A program made the translations under genes and the position numbers. Source: Clostridia bacterium (GTDB lineage: Bacteria; Bacillota; Clostridia; Oscillospirales; QAMX01). From it: a stretch of 19,396 nt of DNA. The notes below the pieces were generated by a model. The model had not been told where the DNA came from. It did not search any database and saw only the letters and a list, made by a program, of their open reading frames with translations. The DNA lies in NCBI GenBank assembly GCA_017556885.1, contig JAFYLV010000114.1, positions 1-19,396 of the forward strand, given 5' to 3'. Positions 13,304 through 19,396 of this stretch are shown here, in pieces (position 1 is the stretch's first letter; every line of letters starts with the position of its first letter).

Positions 13304-13507
13304 ATGACCAACGTTACCAAAGCTTCCATCATCGGTGATGTTCTTGACAACGCCCCCGAGACCGCACAGTTCTTCCTCGAGATCGGCATGCACTGCCTGG
13401 GCTGCCCCTCCGCCCGCTCCGAGTCCATCGAGCAGGCTTGCGCCGTCCATCAGACCGATGCTGATGCCCTCGTTGCGAAGATCAACGCTTTCCTCGCCGC
13501 AAAGTAA
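13304..13507 (+). CDS. DUF1858 / hybrid-cluster-associated redox disulfide domain protein
   Basis: 67 residues, a complete single-domain member of the DUF1858 family. The conserved core reads FFLEIGMHCLGCPSA, with a CxxC pair at C31 and C34; a third cysteine, C46, is in the second helix. The family is also known as the hybrid-cluster-protein-associated redox disulfide domain and occurs alone, next to Hcp, or at the N-terminus of iron-sulfur repair proteins such as ScdA/Ric. The role is probably in redox or nitrosative-stress handling, but biochemical evidence for the stand-alone form is limited. AGGAG lies 10 bases before the ATG. The gene has its own promoter and terminator, so it forms a single cistron. 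No hcp gene is in the window. Confidence 0.9.
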   Translation: MTNVTKASIIGDVLDNAPETAQFFLEIGMHCLGCPSARSESIEQACAVHQTDADALVAKINAFLAAK

Positions 13508-13520
13508 GCTCTGAAAACAC

Positions 13521-13557
13521 AAAAACGCATCTCTCCGCCGGAGGGATGCGTTTTTTT
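13521..13557. terminator. Bidirectional terminator between DUF1858 and MerR genes
   Basis: A 16-bp stem (13521-13536 and 13540-13555, one T-G pair) with a 3-base loop, preceded by A-runs and followed by a T-run. It serves the plus-strand DUF1858 gene and the convergent MerR gene. Confidence 0.9.
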
Positions 13558-13593
13558 GTATATGGAAGTGCGCCCTTGTACTTGATCGGATAT

Positions 13594-14784
13594 TCAATTT
13601 GCCGGGATTTGAATATTTTTCGCCAAAACAGATTGATTTGACACCTTTTCAAACACCATCAACCGCGGAATGGCATCTCTACTTCCGTCTGCATATCGAC
13701 GAGGTATTTCTAAAAACATAATTGTTTTTCCATTTATATATTCAATTGAGTAAGGATTGGCAACAATATGCGGCTCTGGAATTGTTGCCATTAGATATAA
13801 GAAGCCCTTTGTCCACCCCTTGAGAAACCAGTAAGGCTCACCGCCTACGGGAAAATACAGTTCACGCCAGACTGAACTTTGTGCGTCGGTACATTTTGAA
13901 TGGCCATAAACAAATTGCTCTTTGCTTGGAACTATATCCCTAATTTCCCACTTACCGACAGCGGCCTCATCATTTTCAAATACTTGTTTTTCTGTTGGTG
14001 CATCTATACATCTCACCTTTTTGCATACAGGTGTTTTGATCTCTACGGTTCCGTCCTCATAATAGATTTCATAAGCTGCTCCGATTATTTGATAATCTAT
14101 TTCGTGGATCTGGGTCAGCATGGCGTGATATCCATCGTCAAGTTGCTCCCGATTGCAAACCAAGGTTGCAATCTCACCCGAAAAAGCAAGTGTCTTTTCC
14201 TCATATTCCAGAGAATTCGGAACTCTGTCCATGATTTCCACACAAGCAGCAAGATCAAAATTGCTTTCACGATATTCAATTTCATAATTTACAATCACGG
14301 TACGCTTACCAAGCAGTTGCTTGGGCAGGGTCGTTTTCATTTGCTCAACCATTGCCTCCGCGTCAGCTTTGGCTGCATAAATCCTTCTTTGAAAGGCGAC
14401 ACGGATGGTATCGCCGCTTCGGATAGCCATATGAAACATCGTACCATCTCCTTCAGATAATGATTTCTTGATGTGATTCAATTTCTTCAGCTGTAATGAA
14501 ATTTCCTTTGATTTTTCCGCAAGTTCTGCGCACTTGGCTTCTACCAATGCCAGAATATCCTCATCTTTGTTTGCATCCAGGTGCTTTTTTATTTCTTCAA
14601 GAGAAAAGCCCAGTTCCTTGAGTGAGATAATGCGATTGCAATCGGCAAGCCTTGAGGCAGAATAGTAGCGATAGCCTGTAAAGCGGTCAATCTCGTCCGG
14701 AACAAGCAAGCCTTCGCTGCCATAATATCTCAGAGTTTTGACAGGTATGTGGCAAAGCTGTGATAATTCACCAATCTTATACAT
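13594..14784 (-). CDS. MerR-family regulator with GyrI-like and extra C-terminal domains
   Basis: 396 residues, longer than the usual 250-300. Residues 1-70 are a MerR winged HTH (YKIGELSQLCHIPVKTLRYY, GYRYYSASRL, LKELGFSLEEIKKHL), followed by a dimerisation helix (about 75-110). Residues about 127-256 fit a GyrI-like drug/effector-binding domain ending YYEDGTVEIKTPV. Residues about 275-382 are an additional domain with a WEIRDIV strand, WRELYFP, PYWFLKGWTKGFLY and a YSIEYINGKTIMFLEI block, a pattern I have seen attached to other clostridial regulators. BmrR-like relatives sense hydrophobic compounds and activate efflux genes, but no efflux gene lies next to it. The gene is AT-richer than both neighbours, which suggests acquisition. 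AAAGG lies 9 bases before the ATG. Confidence 0.92.
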   Translation of the reverse strand: MYKIGELSQLCHIPVKTLRYYGSEGLLVPDEIDRFTGYRYYSASRLADCNRIISLKELGFSLEEIKKHLDANKDEDILALVEAKCAELAEKSKEISLQLKKLNHIKKSLSEGDGTMFHMAIRSGDTIRVAFQRRIYAAKADAEAMVEQMKTTLPKQLLGKRTVIVNYEIEYRESNFDLAACVEIMDRVPNSLEYEEKTLAFSGEIATLVCNREQLDDGYHAMLTQIHEIDYQIIGAAYEIYYEDGTVEIKTPVCKKVRCIDAPTEKQVFENDEAAVGKWEIRDIVPSKEQFVYGHSKCTDAQSSVWRELYFPVGGEPYWFLKGWTKGFLYLMATIPEPHIVANPYSIEYINGKTIMFLEIPRRYADGSRDAIPRLMVFEKVSNQSVLAKNIQIPAN

Positions 14785-14846
14785 ATCATAATACCTTTCT
14801 TAAGAATTCACTTTGCAAAACAGCGCTATTTCGTTTTCGCCGTTTG

Positions 14847-14877
14847 GTTATATCATTACAGTTAAGGGGAGAGTCAA
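14847..14877 (-). promoter_or_regulatory. MerR-type promoter with 19-bp spacer
   Basis: On the minus strand TTGACT (14872-14877) and TATAAC (14847-14852) are separated by 19 bases instead of 17. The spacer carries an imperfect dyad, CCTTA-N4-TAATG. An over-long spacer with a central dyad is the hallmark of promoters activated by MerR proteins, so the gene very probably controls itself. Confidence 0.8.
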
Positions 14878-14934
14878 GGGGAAAAATACATCTTTTTTGA
14901 CTACACGTTATCATCCCAGAGCAAAATATACAGG

Positions 14935-14968
14935 AACAGTCACAACAGACTAAACTGTTGTGACTGTT
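14935..14968. repeat. Perfect 14-bp inverted repeat
   Basis: The 14 bases at 14935-14948 are the exact reverse complement of 14955-14968, with the loop ACTAAA. It lies between lplA and the MerR gene, both on the minus strand, about 66 bases after the lplA stop. It lacks a T-run, so it is only a possible terminator of the lplA operon. Confidence 0.8.
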
Positions 14969-15033
14969 AACTGTTTTATAGACACCTCTTATTTGATGGG
15001 TGAATTCATTTCTTTCTTGTCTTTCTTGTTTGT

Positions 15034-15987
15034 TCAGGGCCTGAGCAACTCCAGCAGTTCCTCCCGGGTCACTCCCGGAAAGGGAGAGCTCTTCACCGCA
15101 GCGGCAACGGCCTCTGCCGTGAAGGGAATGCCCGCAAGCCGGGCGGCAAGGGCATCGGCATCGCCGAAAACGTCTCCACTGAAGGTCACGCTCCGCAGGA
15201 TGCCGGCCTTGAGATCCAGATCCGCCCGCAGCTCTCCTCCCGCAAAGCGGCGGGCACGGGACAGAGTGCTCACGGGATCGCGCCCGGTGAGGGTCTCCTC
15301 TCCACGGAAAAGCTCGTCCGCAAGGGCGTCGATGCGCCTGCGGTCTTCCTCCGTCAGCACATACCTCTCCGCGCCGCCGGCGCAGGCATCGGCCAGCGCG
15401 TCCACAAATTCCTCCACGGTACGCCCCGGGGTAAATTCCCGCAGATTGCACACCCGTTCCCGCACGGAACGGATGCCCTTGGTGGCAAGCTTTTCTTTGG
15501 ACGGCGTGGTGGCACGCTCAAGAACGCTGAGATCGGAATCATAGAGCAGCGTTCCGTGGTGAACGCACATACCTTCGCGGATATACTGGGAATTCCCGGA
15601 AAATTTACGGCCCTCCGCCAGCAGATCGTTGCGGCCGGAGATCTCCGCCGGATATCCAAGGCTGCGGAGCGCCGTCTGCATACGGGAAAGATAGGGCGCA
15701 AAGGAGATCTCCTCCCCCGCAGGCTCAAGAAAGGTGTACATCACGTTGCCGCGGTCGGCATAGACGGCACCGCCGCCGGACAACCGCCGGACGATGCGGA
15801 TGTTGTTTGCCTCCGTGTAGGCAAGATTGACCTCCGCCCGCAGGTTCTGATATTTTCCGATGATGACGGTGGGATCGGCCTGCCAGAGAACAAAAACTGT
15901 GTCCCCGAGCTTCTTTTCCATGGAAAAATAGTATTCCAGCGCAAGATTCCAGGCAAGATCGTAGCAATCGGTACGGATAAGGATCAT
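15034..15987 (-). CDS. lplA: Lipoate-protein ligase A
   Basis: 317 residues, the usual length for a catalytic domain (about 1-240) plus the small C-terminal accessory domain. Diagnostic motifs are VRRLSGGGAVY (66-76), SGRNDL (117-122), the catalytic-lysine motif KFSGNSQ (128-134, K128) and HHGTLL (143-148). The enzyme activates free lipoate with ATP and attaches it to lysines of E2 or glycine-cleavage H proteins. AAGGAG lies 8 bases before the ATG, inside the end of the rqcH gene, and the two genes overlap by 4 bases (ATGA). It is the last gene of the trmK operon. Pairing with an NFACT gene has no obvious functional logic. Confidence 0.96.
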   Translation of the reverse strand: MILIRTDCYDLAWNLALEYYFSMEKKLGDTVFVLWQADPTVIIGKYQNLRAEVNLAYTEANNIRIVRRLSGGGAVYADRGNVMYTFLEPAGEEISFAPYLSRMQTALRSLGYPAEISGRNDLLAEGRKFSGNSQYIREGMCVHHGTLLYDSDLSVLERATTPSKEKLATKGIRSVRERVCNLREFTPGRTVEEFVDALADACAGGAERYVLTEEDRRRIDALADELFRGEETLTGRDPVSTLSRARRFAGGELRADLDLKAGILRSVTFSGDVFGDADALAARLAGIPFTAEAVAAAVKSSPFPGVTREELLELLRP

Positions 15988-17765
15988 CGGCTCGTCTCCT
16001 TAACCTCCAAGGCGCGCACCGCCGCCTCATCGGGGGTGACGTACGCCGTTTCATAGACGTGGTAGATAACAAAGCCGGGCTTTGCGCCGGCAGGCTTCTT
16101 CAGGTTTTTGACCAGGGTGTAATCCACCGGCACCTGCGCGCCCTGCCGCGCCTTGGAATGCCAGGCAGCGATCATACAGGCCTCGGTAATGCTCGCGTTA
16201 TCCGGCTTTTCGCCCTCGCATTCGAGAATGCAGTGGGCACCGGGGCTCTTCTGGGTATGCAACCACAGATCGAAGCGTCCTGCCGTGTGCAGGGAAAGCT
16301 GGTCGTTCTGGATGTTGGAGCGGCCCACAAAGACCCGCAGGCCCGCCGTGGTGCGGTACTGCAGGGGCGGAAGCCTGACGCTCTTCTCCTTGCGGCGGGA
16401 TGCCTTGCGTTTGATGTAGCCCGTCTCGGTCAGCTCCTCGCTGACGGCATCGAGATCGGTATCCGTCTCCGCGCGGGCGAGGGCATCCAGCACCGTCTCA
16501 AGATAGGCACGCTCCCGGCGTCCCTCGTCGATGATACCGGCAAGGATCTTTGCTGCGTTTTTCTTTTTTGCGTATTCCTTGTAATATTTCTGGGCATTAT
16601 GCGCCGGAGAAAGGCGCGGATCCAGCCGGATGGTGACCTCTGCTCCCTCCTCGGAATAGGGATCGGGCAGAGTAATCGATTCGGCGCCACGGGGGATCAT
16701 GTAAAGATATGCGTTAAGGGTGTCGCCGCAGCGCAGAAGCCGCTCGCGATCCTCAGCCGCGGCATATTCCTCCTCCTGCAGAGAGAGCTTCTTTGCAAGC
16801 TTTGCATCGGCGGCAGTAATGATCTTCAAAAGCGAACCTCCCCTGCGCTCCATGCGCTCCGCACGGTCGCGTCCGGCGTAGAACTCGGACAGCAGCTCGC
16901 CGATGTCTCCGTAATCGCGGGTGATCGCCCCAAGTCCGTACTGACGGATGGGCACAACGGCATAATCCATCAGCTTTCCGGTCGACCGGTCACGCAGGAT
17001 GCAGCCCTCCGTTTTATCGGCGGCAAAGGCTTCCATCATCCGCCTGAAGGCAAAAACGAGCCGGTCGATGCCGTCGGCATCCAGCGCAGAAAAGGCGGCA
17101 GTGGTATCACCGCAGGCCGTGTGGGCAAGCTCGCGGGTATAGACGGGTGTCAGACCGAAAAAGGTGGAGGAAAACCACTTGTCGATACGGCCGGAGGGGG
17201 TTGCACCGGCGATCATCTCCCGCAGCTCCGTATCCGTGATACGGGTGGGGTCCTTTCGGTCAGGCAGGGGCGGATAGCGGTAGAAAAGTCCCGGCATCAG
17301 GGGGCGCAGCGCGCCCTCATCCGGCTCGATGCGGTGCAGGCAGTCCAGAATACGTCCCTCGGCATCGCAGAGGATGATATTCGCCGCCCGTCCCAGCGCC
17401 TCGCAGTGGAGGGTCTTGACGGAGATATCTCCCATCTCATCGCACACCTGAAAGCGCAGAGAGAGCAGCCGCTCTGGGTACTCCGTGGTCTCCGCGCCGA
17501 GGAAACGGCCGCCGAGAAGATGCTTCCGCAAAAGCATGCAGAAGTTCGGCGGCACGTCCGGATTCTTGCGCGGCTCGGTCAGATACTGCACCCGGGGGTG
17601 ATTGGCATTGGCAGAAATCAGCAGGCGCACCGTCTCGTGCCGTCCGCGCAGGGTGAGTACAACCTCCCAGCGCTCCGGCTGGGCGATCTTGTCCACCCGG
17701 CACTCCGCGAGGCGTTCCGTGCAGTCTTTGGCAAATTTTCGTATGGTAAACGCATCAAAAGGCAT
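15984..17765 (-). CDS. rqcH: NFACT-family ribosome quality control factor RqcH
   Basis: 593 residues, close to the Bacillota average. The N-terminus MPFDAFTIRKF is the family's usual start; GAGG lies 7 bases before it. NFACT-N spans about 1-200 (LRKHLLGGRF, LGRAANIIL), a helical coiled-coil middle about 270-440, and the NFACT-R region about 470-570 with FVGRSNIQNDQLS, DLWLHTQKSPGAHCIL and VIYHVYETAYVTP. RqcH binds stalled 50S subunits and adds C-terminal alanine tails that mark the nascent chain for degradation; older names are FbpA/fibronectin-binding protein. At the site where the well-studied proteins have an Asp-Arg pair needed for tailing, this one has Glu98-Arg99. The gene lies 17 bases after the nif3-like gene and overlaps lplA. 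Confidence 0.95.
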   Translation of the reverse strand: MPFDAFTIRKFAKDCTERLAECRVDKIAQPERWEVVLTLRGRHETVRLLISANANHPRVQYLTEPRKNPDVPPNFCMLLRKHLLGGRFLGAETTEYPERLLSLRFQVCDEMGDISVKTLHCEALGRAANIILCDAEGRILDCLHRIEPDEGALRPLMPGLFYRYPPLPDRKDPTRITDTELREMIAGATPSGRIDKWFSSTFFGLTPVYTRELAHTACGDTTAAFSALDADGIDRLVFAFRRMMEAFAADKTEGCILRDRSTGKLMDYAVVPIRQYGLGAITRDYGDIGELLSEFYAGRDRAERMERRGGSLLKIITAADAKLAKKLSLQEEEYAAAEDRERLLRCGDTLNAYLYMIPRGAESITLPDPYSEEGAEVTIRLDPRLSPAHNAQKYYKEYAKKKNAAKILAGIIDEGRRERAYLETVLDALARAETDTDLDAVSEELTETGYIKRKASRRKEKSVRLPPLQYRTTAGLRVFVGRSNIQNDQLSLHTAGRFDLWLHTQKSPGAHCILECEGEKPDNASITEACMIAAWHSKARQGAQVPVDYTLVKNLKKPAGAKPGFVIYHVYETAYVTPDEAAVRALEVKETSR

Positions 17766-17782
17766 AATTAAACCTCAAATTA

Positions 17783-18541
17783 TCAGAAATGGATCACCGG
17801 ATCCCGGTCGCTCTCCGACGCGAGGATCTCCGCGCCGCTGGGCGCAAGCAGCTTCCGCAGGCGGGGCAGCACCACCGCCTCCGTGGCAAAGTGTCCTGCA
17901 TCGACAAGGGTGATGCCCCACTCCTCGGCATCAAGAAACGCGTGGTGACGGCAGTCGGCGGTGACGAAGGCATCCGCCCCGCCGCGCACCGCCGCCGCGA
18001 GAAATTCCGAGCAGGAGCCGCCGCCCACCCAAACGCGGCGGATGGGGCGGCTTCCGCAAACGGCACGTACGCCCGGCGCGCAAAGCTTTGCCTTTACTTC
18101 CCGGCAGAACTCCTCCGGGGCGATGCTCTCGCCCAGCTCACCCTTGCGGATCAGTCCGCTTTCCTCCGCCGGAGCGATGCCGTTCAGTCCAAGGGTCTCC
18201 GCAAGGGCATCGTTCACGCCGCCGGCAGCGCGGTCGAGGTTGGTATGCATGGCAATCAGGGAAATTCCACTTTTGAGCAGAAGGGACAGTTTATCTGCCG
18301 CCGGATCTCCGCAGACAAAGCGCTTCATGCCCGTAAACGGGAAGGGATGGTGGGTGACGATGATATCCGCCCCGCGCTCCCGGGCCTCCTCCACTACGCG
18401 CATAGAGGGGTCCAGCGCCACGAGGATGCGACGCACCTCCGCACCTCCGTCGCCCACGAGCAGGCCGGGATTGTCGTATTCCTCTGCCCGCTCCACCGGC
18501 GCAAAGGCATTGAGAAGCTCAAAGATTTCCTGTACCGTCAT
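17783..18541 (-). CDS. Nif3-like dinuclear metal centre hexameric protein
   Basis: 252 residues, matching the short YbgI-type form without the roughly 110-residue PII-like insert found in Bacillus subtilis YqfO. Metal-binding residues are visible: H64-H65 (THHPFPF), D103 near H99 (MHTNLD), and H217 with E221 (DAGHFATE). Another block, DNPGLLVGD at 23-31, is a family signature. The family is often annotated as GTP cyclohydrolase 1 type 2, but its true reaction is unsettled. It overlaps trmK by 4 bases (ATGA), the same neighbour relationship as yqfN-yqfO in Bacillus, so the pair is transcribed and translated together. Confidence 0.94.
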   Translation of the reverse strand: MTVQEIFELLNAFAPVERAEEYDNPGLLVGDGGAEVRRILVALDPSMRVVEEARERGADIIVTHHPFPFTGMKRFVCGDPAADKLSLLLKSGISLIAMHTNLDRAAGGVNDALAETLGLNGIAPAEESGLIRKGELGESIAPEEFCREVKAKLCAPGVRAVCGSRPIRRVWVGGGSCSEFLAAAVRGGADAFVTADCRHHAFLDAEEWGITLVDAGHFATEAVVLPRLRKLLAPSGAEILASESDRDPVIHF

Positions 18542-19218
18542 TGTTCCACCAGCTTCCGGATGTATTCGATATGTGCGGCAAGCTCCCTGGCCTCGTCCTC
18601 CCGCCCTTCGGCGGCACGAAGGCCGTCAAGGCGTTTTGCAAGTCCGTCAAAGACCCGCGCGACGTAAGGATCCCGTTCCTCCGCTGGCAAGGCCAGCAGG
18701 GCGGGACTGAAATAGGGACAAAGGGGCGAGCCGTCACCCTTACCGTTCCATTCCGCCCGGAATGCAACGTAAAGATGCCCGCGGTCGTGCACGACGCGCT
18801 CTTCTGTTATGGCAAATCCCTGTTCGGATAGCCACAGGCGCAGGGTGTCGGTGTGGGACTGGGGCTGCAGCACCAGTGTGTGCCGTCCGTCCGCGATCCA
18901 GGGCGCCGCCTGCAGGATCTCCCGCATGGTGTCACCGCCCATACCGGCCAGAATGACGCAGTCGGTCTCCTCCGGCGCGATGCCGGAAAGCCCGTCCCCC
19001 AGCCGCAGCACAATGCAGCCGTCCATACCTGCGGCACGGACGTTTTCCCGTGCCGCGGAAAGCGGCCCCTCCCGTACATCGGAGGCGATACAAGCAACCG
19101 CGATGCCGCTTTCTACAAGATGCAGAGAGAGATAGCCGTGATCGCAGCCGATATCCGCAACACGTGCGCCCGGCGGCACAAGCCCTGCCACGGCGGCAAG
19201 ACGGGGGGAAAGCTTCAT
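18538..19218 (-). CDS. trmK: tRNA (adenine(22)-N(1))-methyltransferase TrmK
   Basis: 226 residues, the standard length. It has a Rossmann methyltransferase core with the SAM-binding motif VADIGCDHGYLSLHL at 20-34, an acidic SAM-ribose motif around ASDVREGP, and the family motif VILAGMGGDTM at 88-98, followed by QPQSHTDTLRLWL. A helical C-terminal region (about 165-226) is typical. TrmK methylates N1 of A22 in tRNA, using S-adenosylmethionine. AGGAGGT lies 5 bases before the ATG and a promoter is visible upstream. It is the first gene of the operon trmK - nif3-like - rqcH - lplA. Confidence 0.95.
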   Translation of the reverse strand: MKLSPRLAAVAGLVPPGARVADIGCDHGYLSLHLVESGIAVACIASDVREGPLSAARENVRAAGMDGCIVLRLGDGLSGIAPEETDCVILAGMGGDTMREILQAAPWIADGRHTLVLQPQSHTDTLRLWLSEQGFAITEERVVHDRGHLYVAFRAEWNGKGDGSPLCPYFSPALLALPAEERDPYVARVFDGLAKRLDGLRAAEGREDEARELAAHIEYIRKLVEQ

Positions 19219-19253
19219 GGCGTACCTCCTGCAAAAATTCTGTTTCTCCGCTT

Positions 19254-19282
19254 ATTTTACCACGGATGAAGCCGCTTGGCAA
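19254..19282 (-). promoter_or_regulatory. Sigma-A-type promoter of the trmK operon
   Basis: On the minus strand TTGCCA (19277-19282), a 17-base spacer, and TAAAAT (19254-19259), 35 bases before the trmK start. Confidence 0.75.
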
Positions 19283-19325
19283 CGAGATAGAATAAATATA
19301 CCCCATAGCGGAGGTATTTCTTTTT

Positions 19326-19396
19326 CGGGCATAGCCCGGTCAACCGGTTTGGCGGCTCCCCTTGTCAGGGGAGCTGGCGGCGGCTGCCGCCCAAGG
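19326..19396. repeat. Hairpin-rich intergenic repeat, cut by the window edge
   Basis: Three short inverted repeats lie in a row: CGGGC/GCCCG (19326-19338), GCTCCCCT/AGGGGAGC with the loop TGTC (19355-19374), and GGCGGC/GCCGCC (19376-19391). The GGCTCCCCTTG...AGGGGAGCTGGC core resembles a palindromic extragenic repeat I recall from genomes of gut Clostridia. No gene is seen between 19219 and the window end. Confidence 0.6.

Noticed and set aside
16059..17771. A 570-codon open frame on the plus strand opposite rqcH
   Set aside because: It is an antisense shadow; rqcH on the other strand has all family motifs, operon context and a proper ribosome site.
1..19396. CRISPR array, prophage or insertion sequence
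   Set aside because: No regularly spaced direct repeats, cas genes, integrase, transposase or structural phage genes are found on either strand.

Overview
The window looks like chromosomal DNA of a fairly GC-rich Gram-positive anaerobe. The best guess is Bacillota, class Clostridia, in the Oscillospirales/Ruminococcaceae range. This rests on a typical Gram-positive housekeeping set (RNase Y with YmdB, TrmK with a Nif3/YqfO-type protein, an RqcH-type NFACT protein), a lipoate ligase, a small DUF1858-type redox protein and canonical sigma-A-like promoters with strong Shine-Dalgarno sites. No marker here fixes the genus.

Layout, left to right. (1) 1-1351, plus strand: the 3' end of a PD40/WD40-like beta-propeller gene, overlapping by one base a WYL-domain regulator that ends at a strong bidirectional terminator. 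(2) 1413-5206, minus strand: rny (RNase Y), ymdB (metallophosphoesterase), yggS (PLP-binding protein), an ECF-transporter S component and a 55-residue membrane protein. The last four are tightly packed. (3) 5207-5759: divergent promoters for rny and for a tRNA-Gly(CCC), followed by a very hairpin-rich stretch that carries an inverted copy of the tRNA tail and a second, decayed copy of the T-arm/acceptor/terminator sequence. (4) 5760-6800, minus strand: an XRE-type regulator, divergent from a serine hydrolase (7064-8197). (5) 8344-13507, plus strand: a Na/Pi cotransporter fused to PhoU followed by a Crp/Fnr-type regulator, then a complete lipoprotein/permease/ATPase ABC importer, then a small DUF1858 CxxC protein. 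(6) 13594-14784, minus strand: an AT-richer MerR-family regulator with a textbook MerR-type promoter (19-bp spacer). (7) 15034-19218, minus strand: an overlapping operon trmK - nif3-like - rqcH - lplA. The right edge enters a hairpin-forming intergenic repeat.

How the genes fit together. The rny-ymdB pair and the trmK-nif3 pair are conserved neighbourhoods for RNA decay and tRNA modification. The yggS - ECF S component - small membrane protein run suggests, by inference only, a vitamin (possibly B6) uptake module. The Crp-like regulator, the SsuA/NMT1-like ABC importer and the DUF1858 protein have separate promoters but sit together, which suggests an anaerobic redox or stress theme with an unknown substrate.

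No phage, CRISPR array, intact mobile element or obviously new multi-gene defence system is visible. The least explained part is the structured DNA right after the tRNA-Gly gene (5521-5745).
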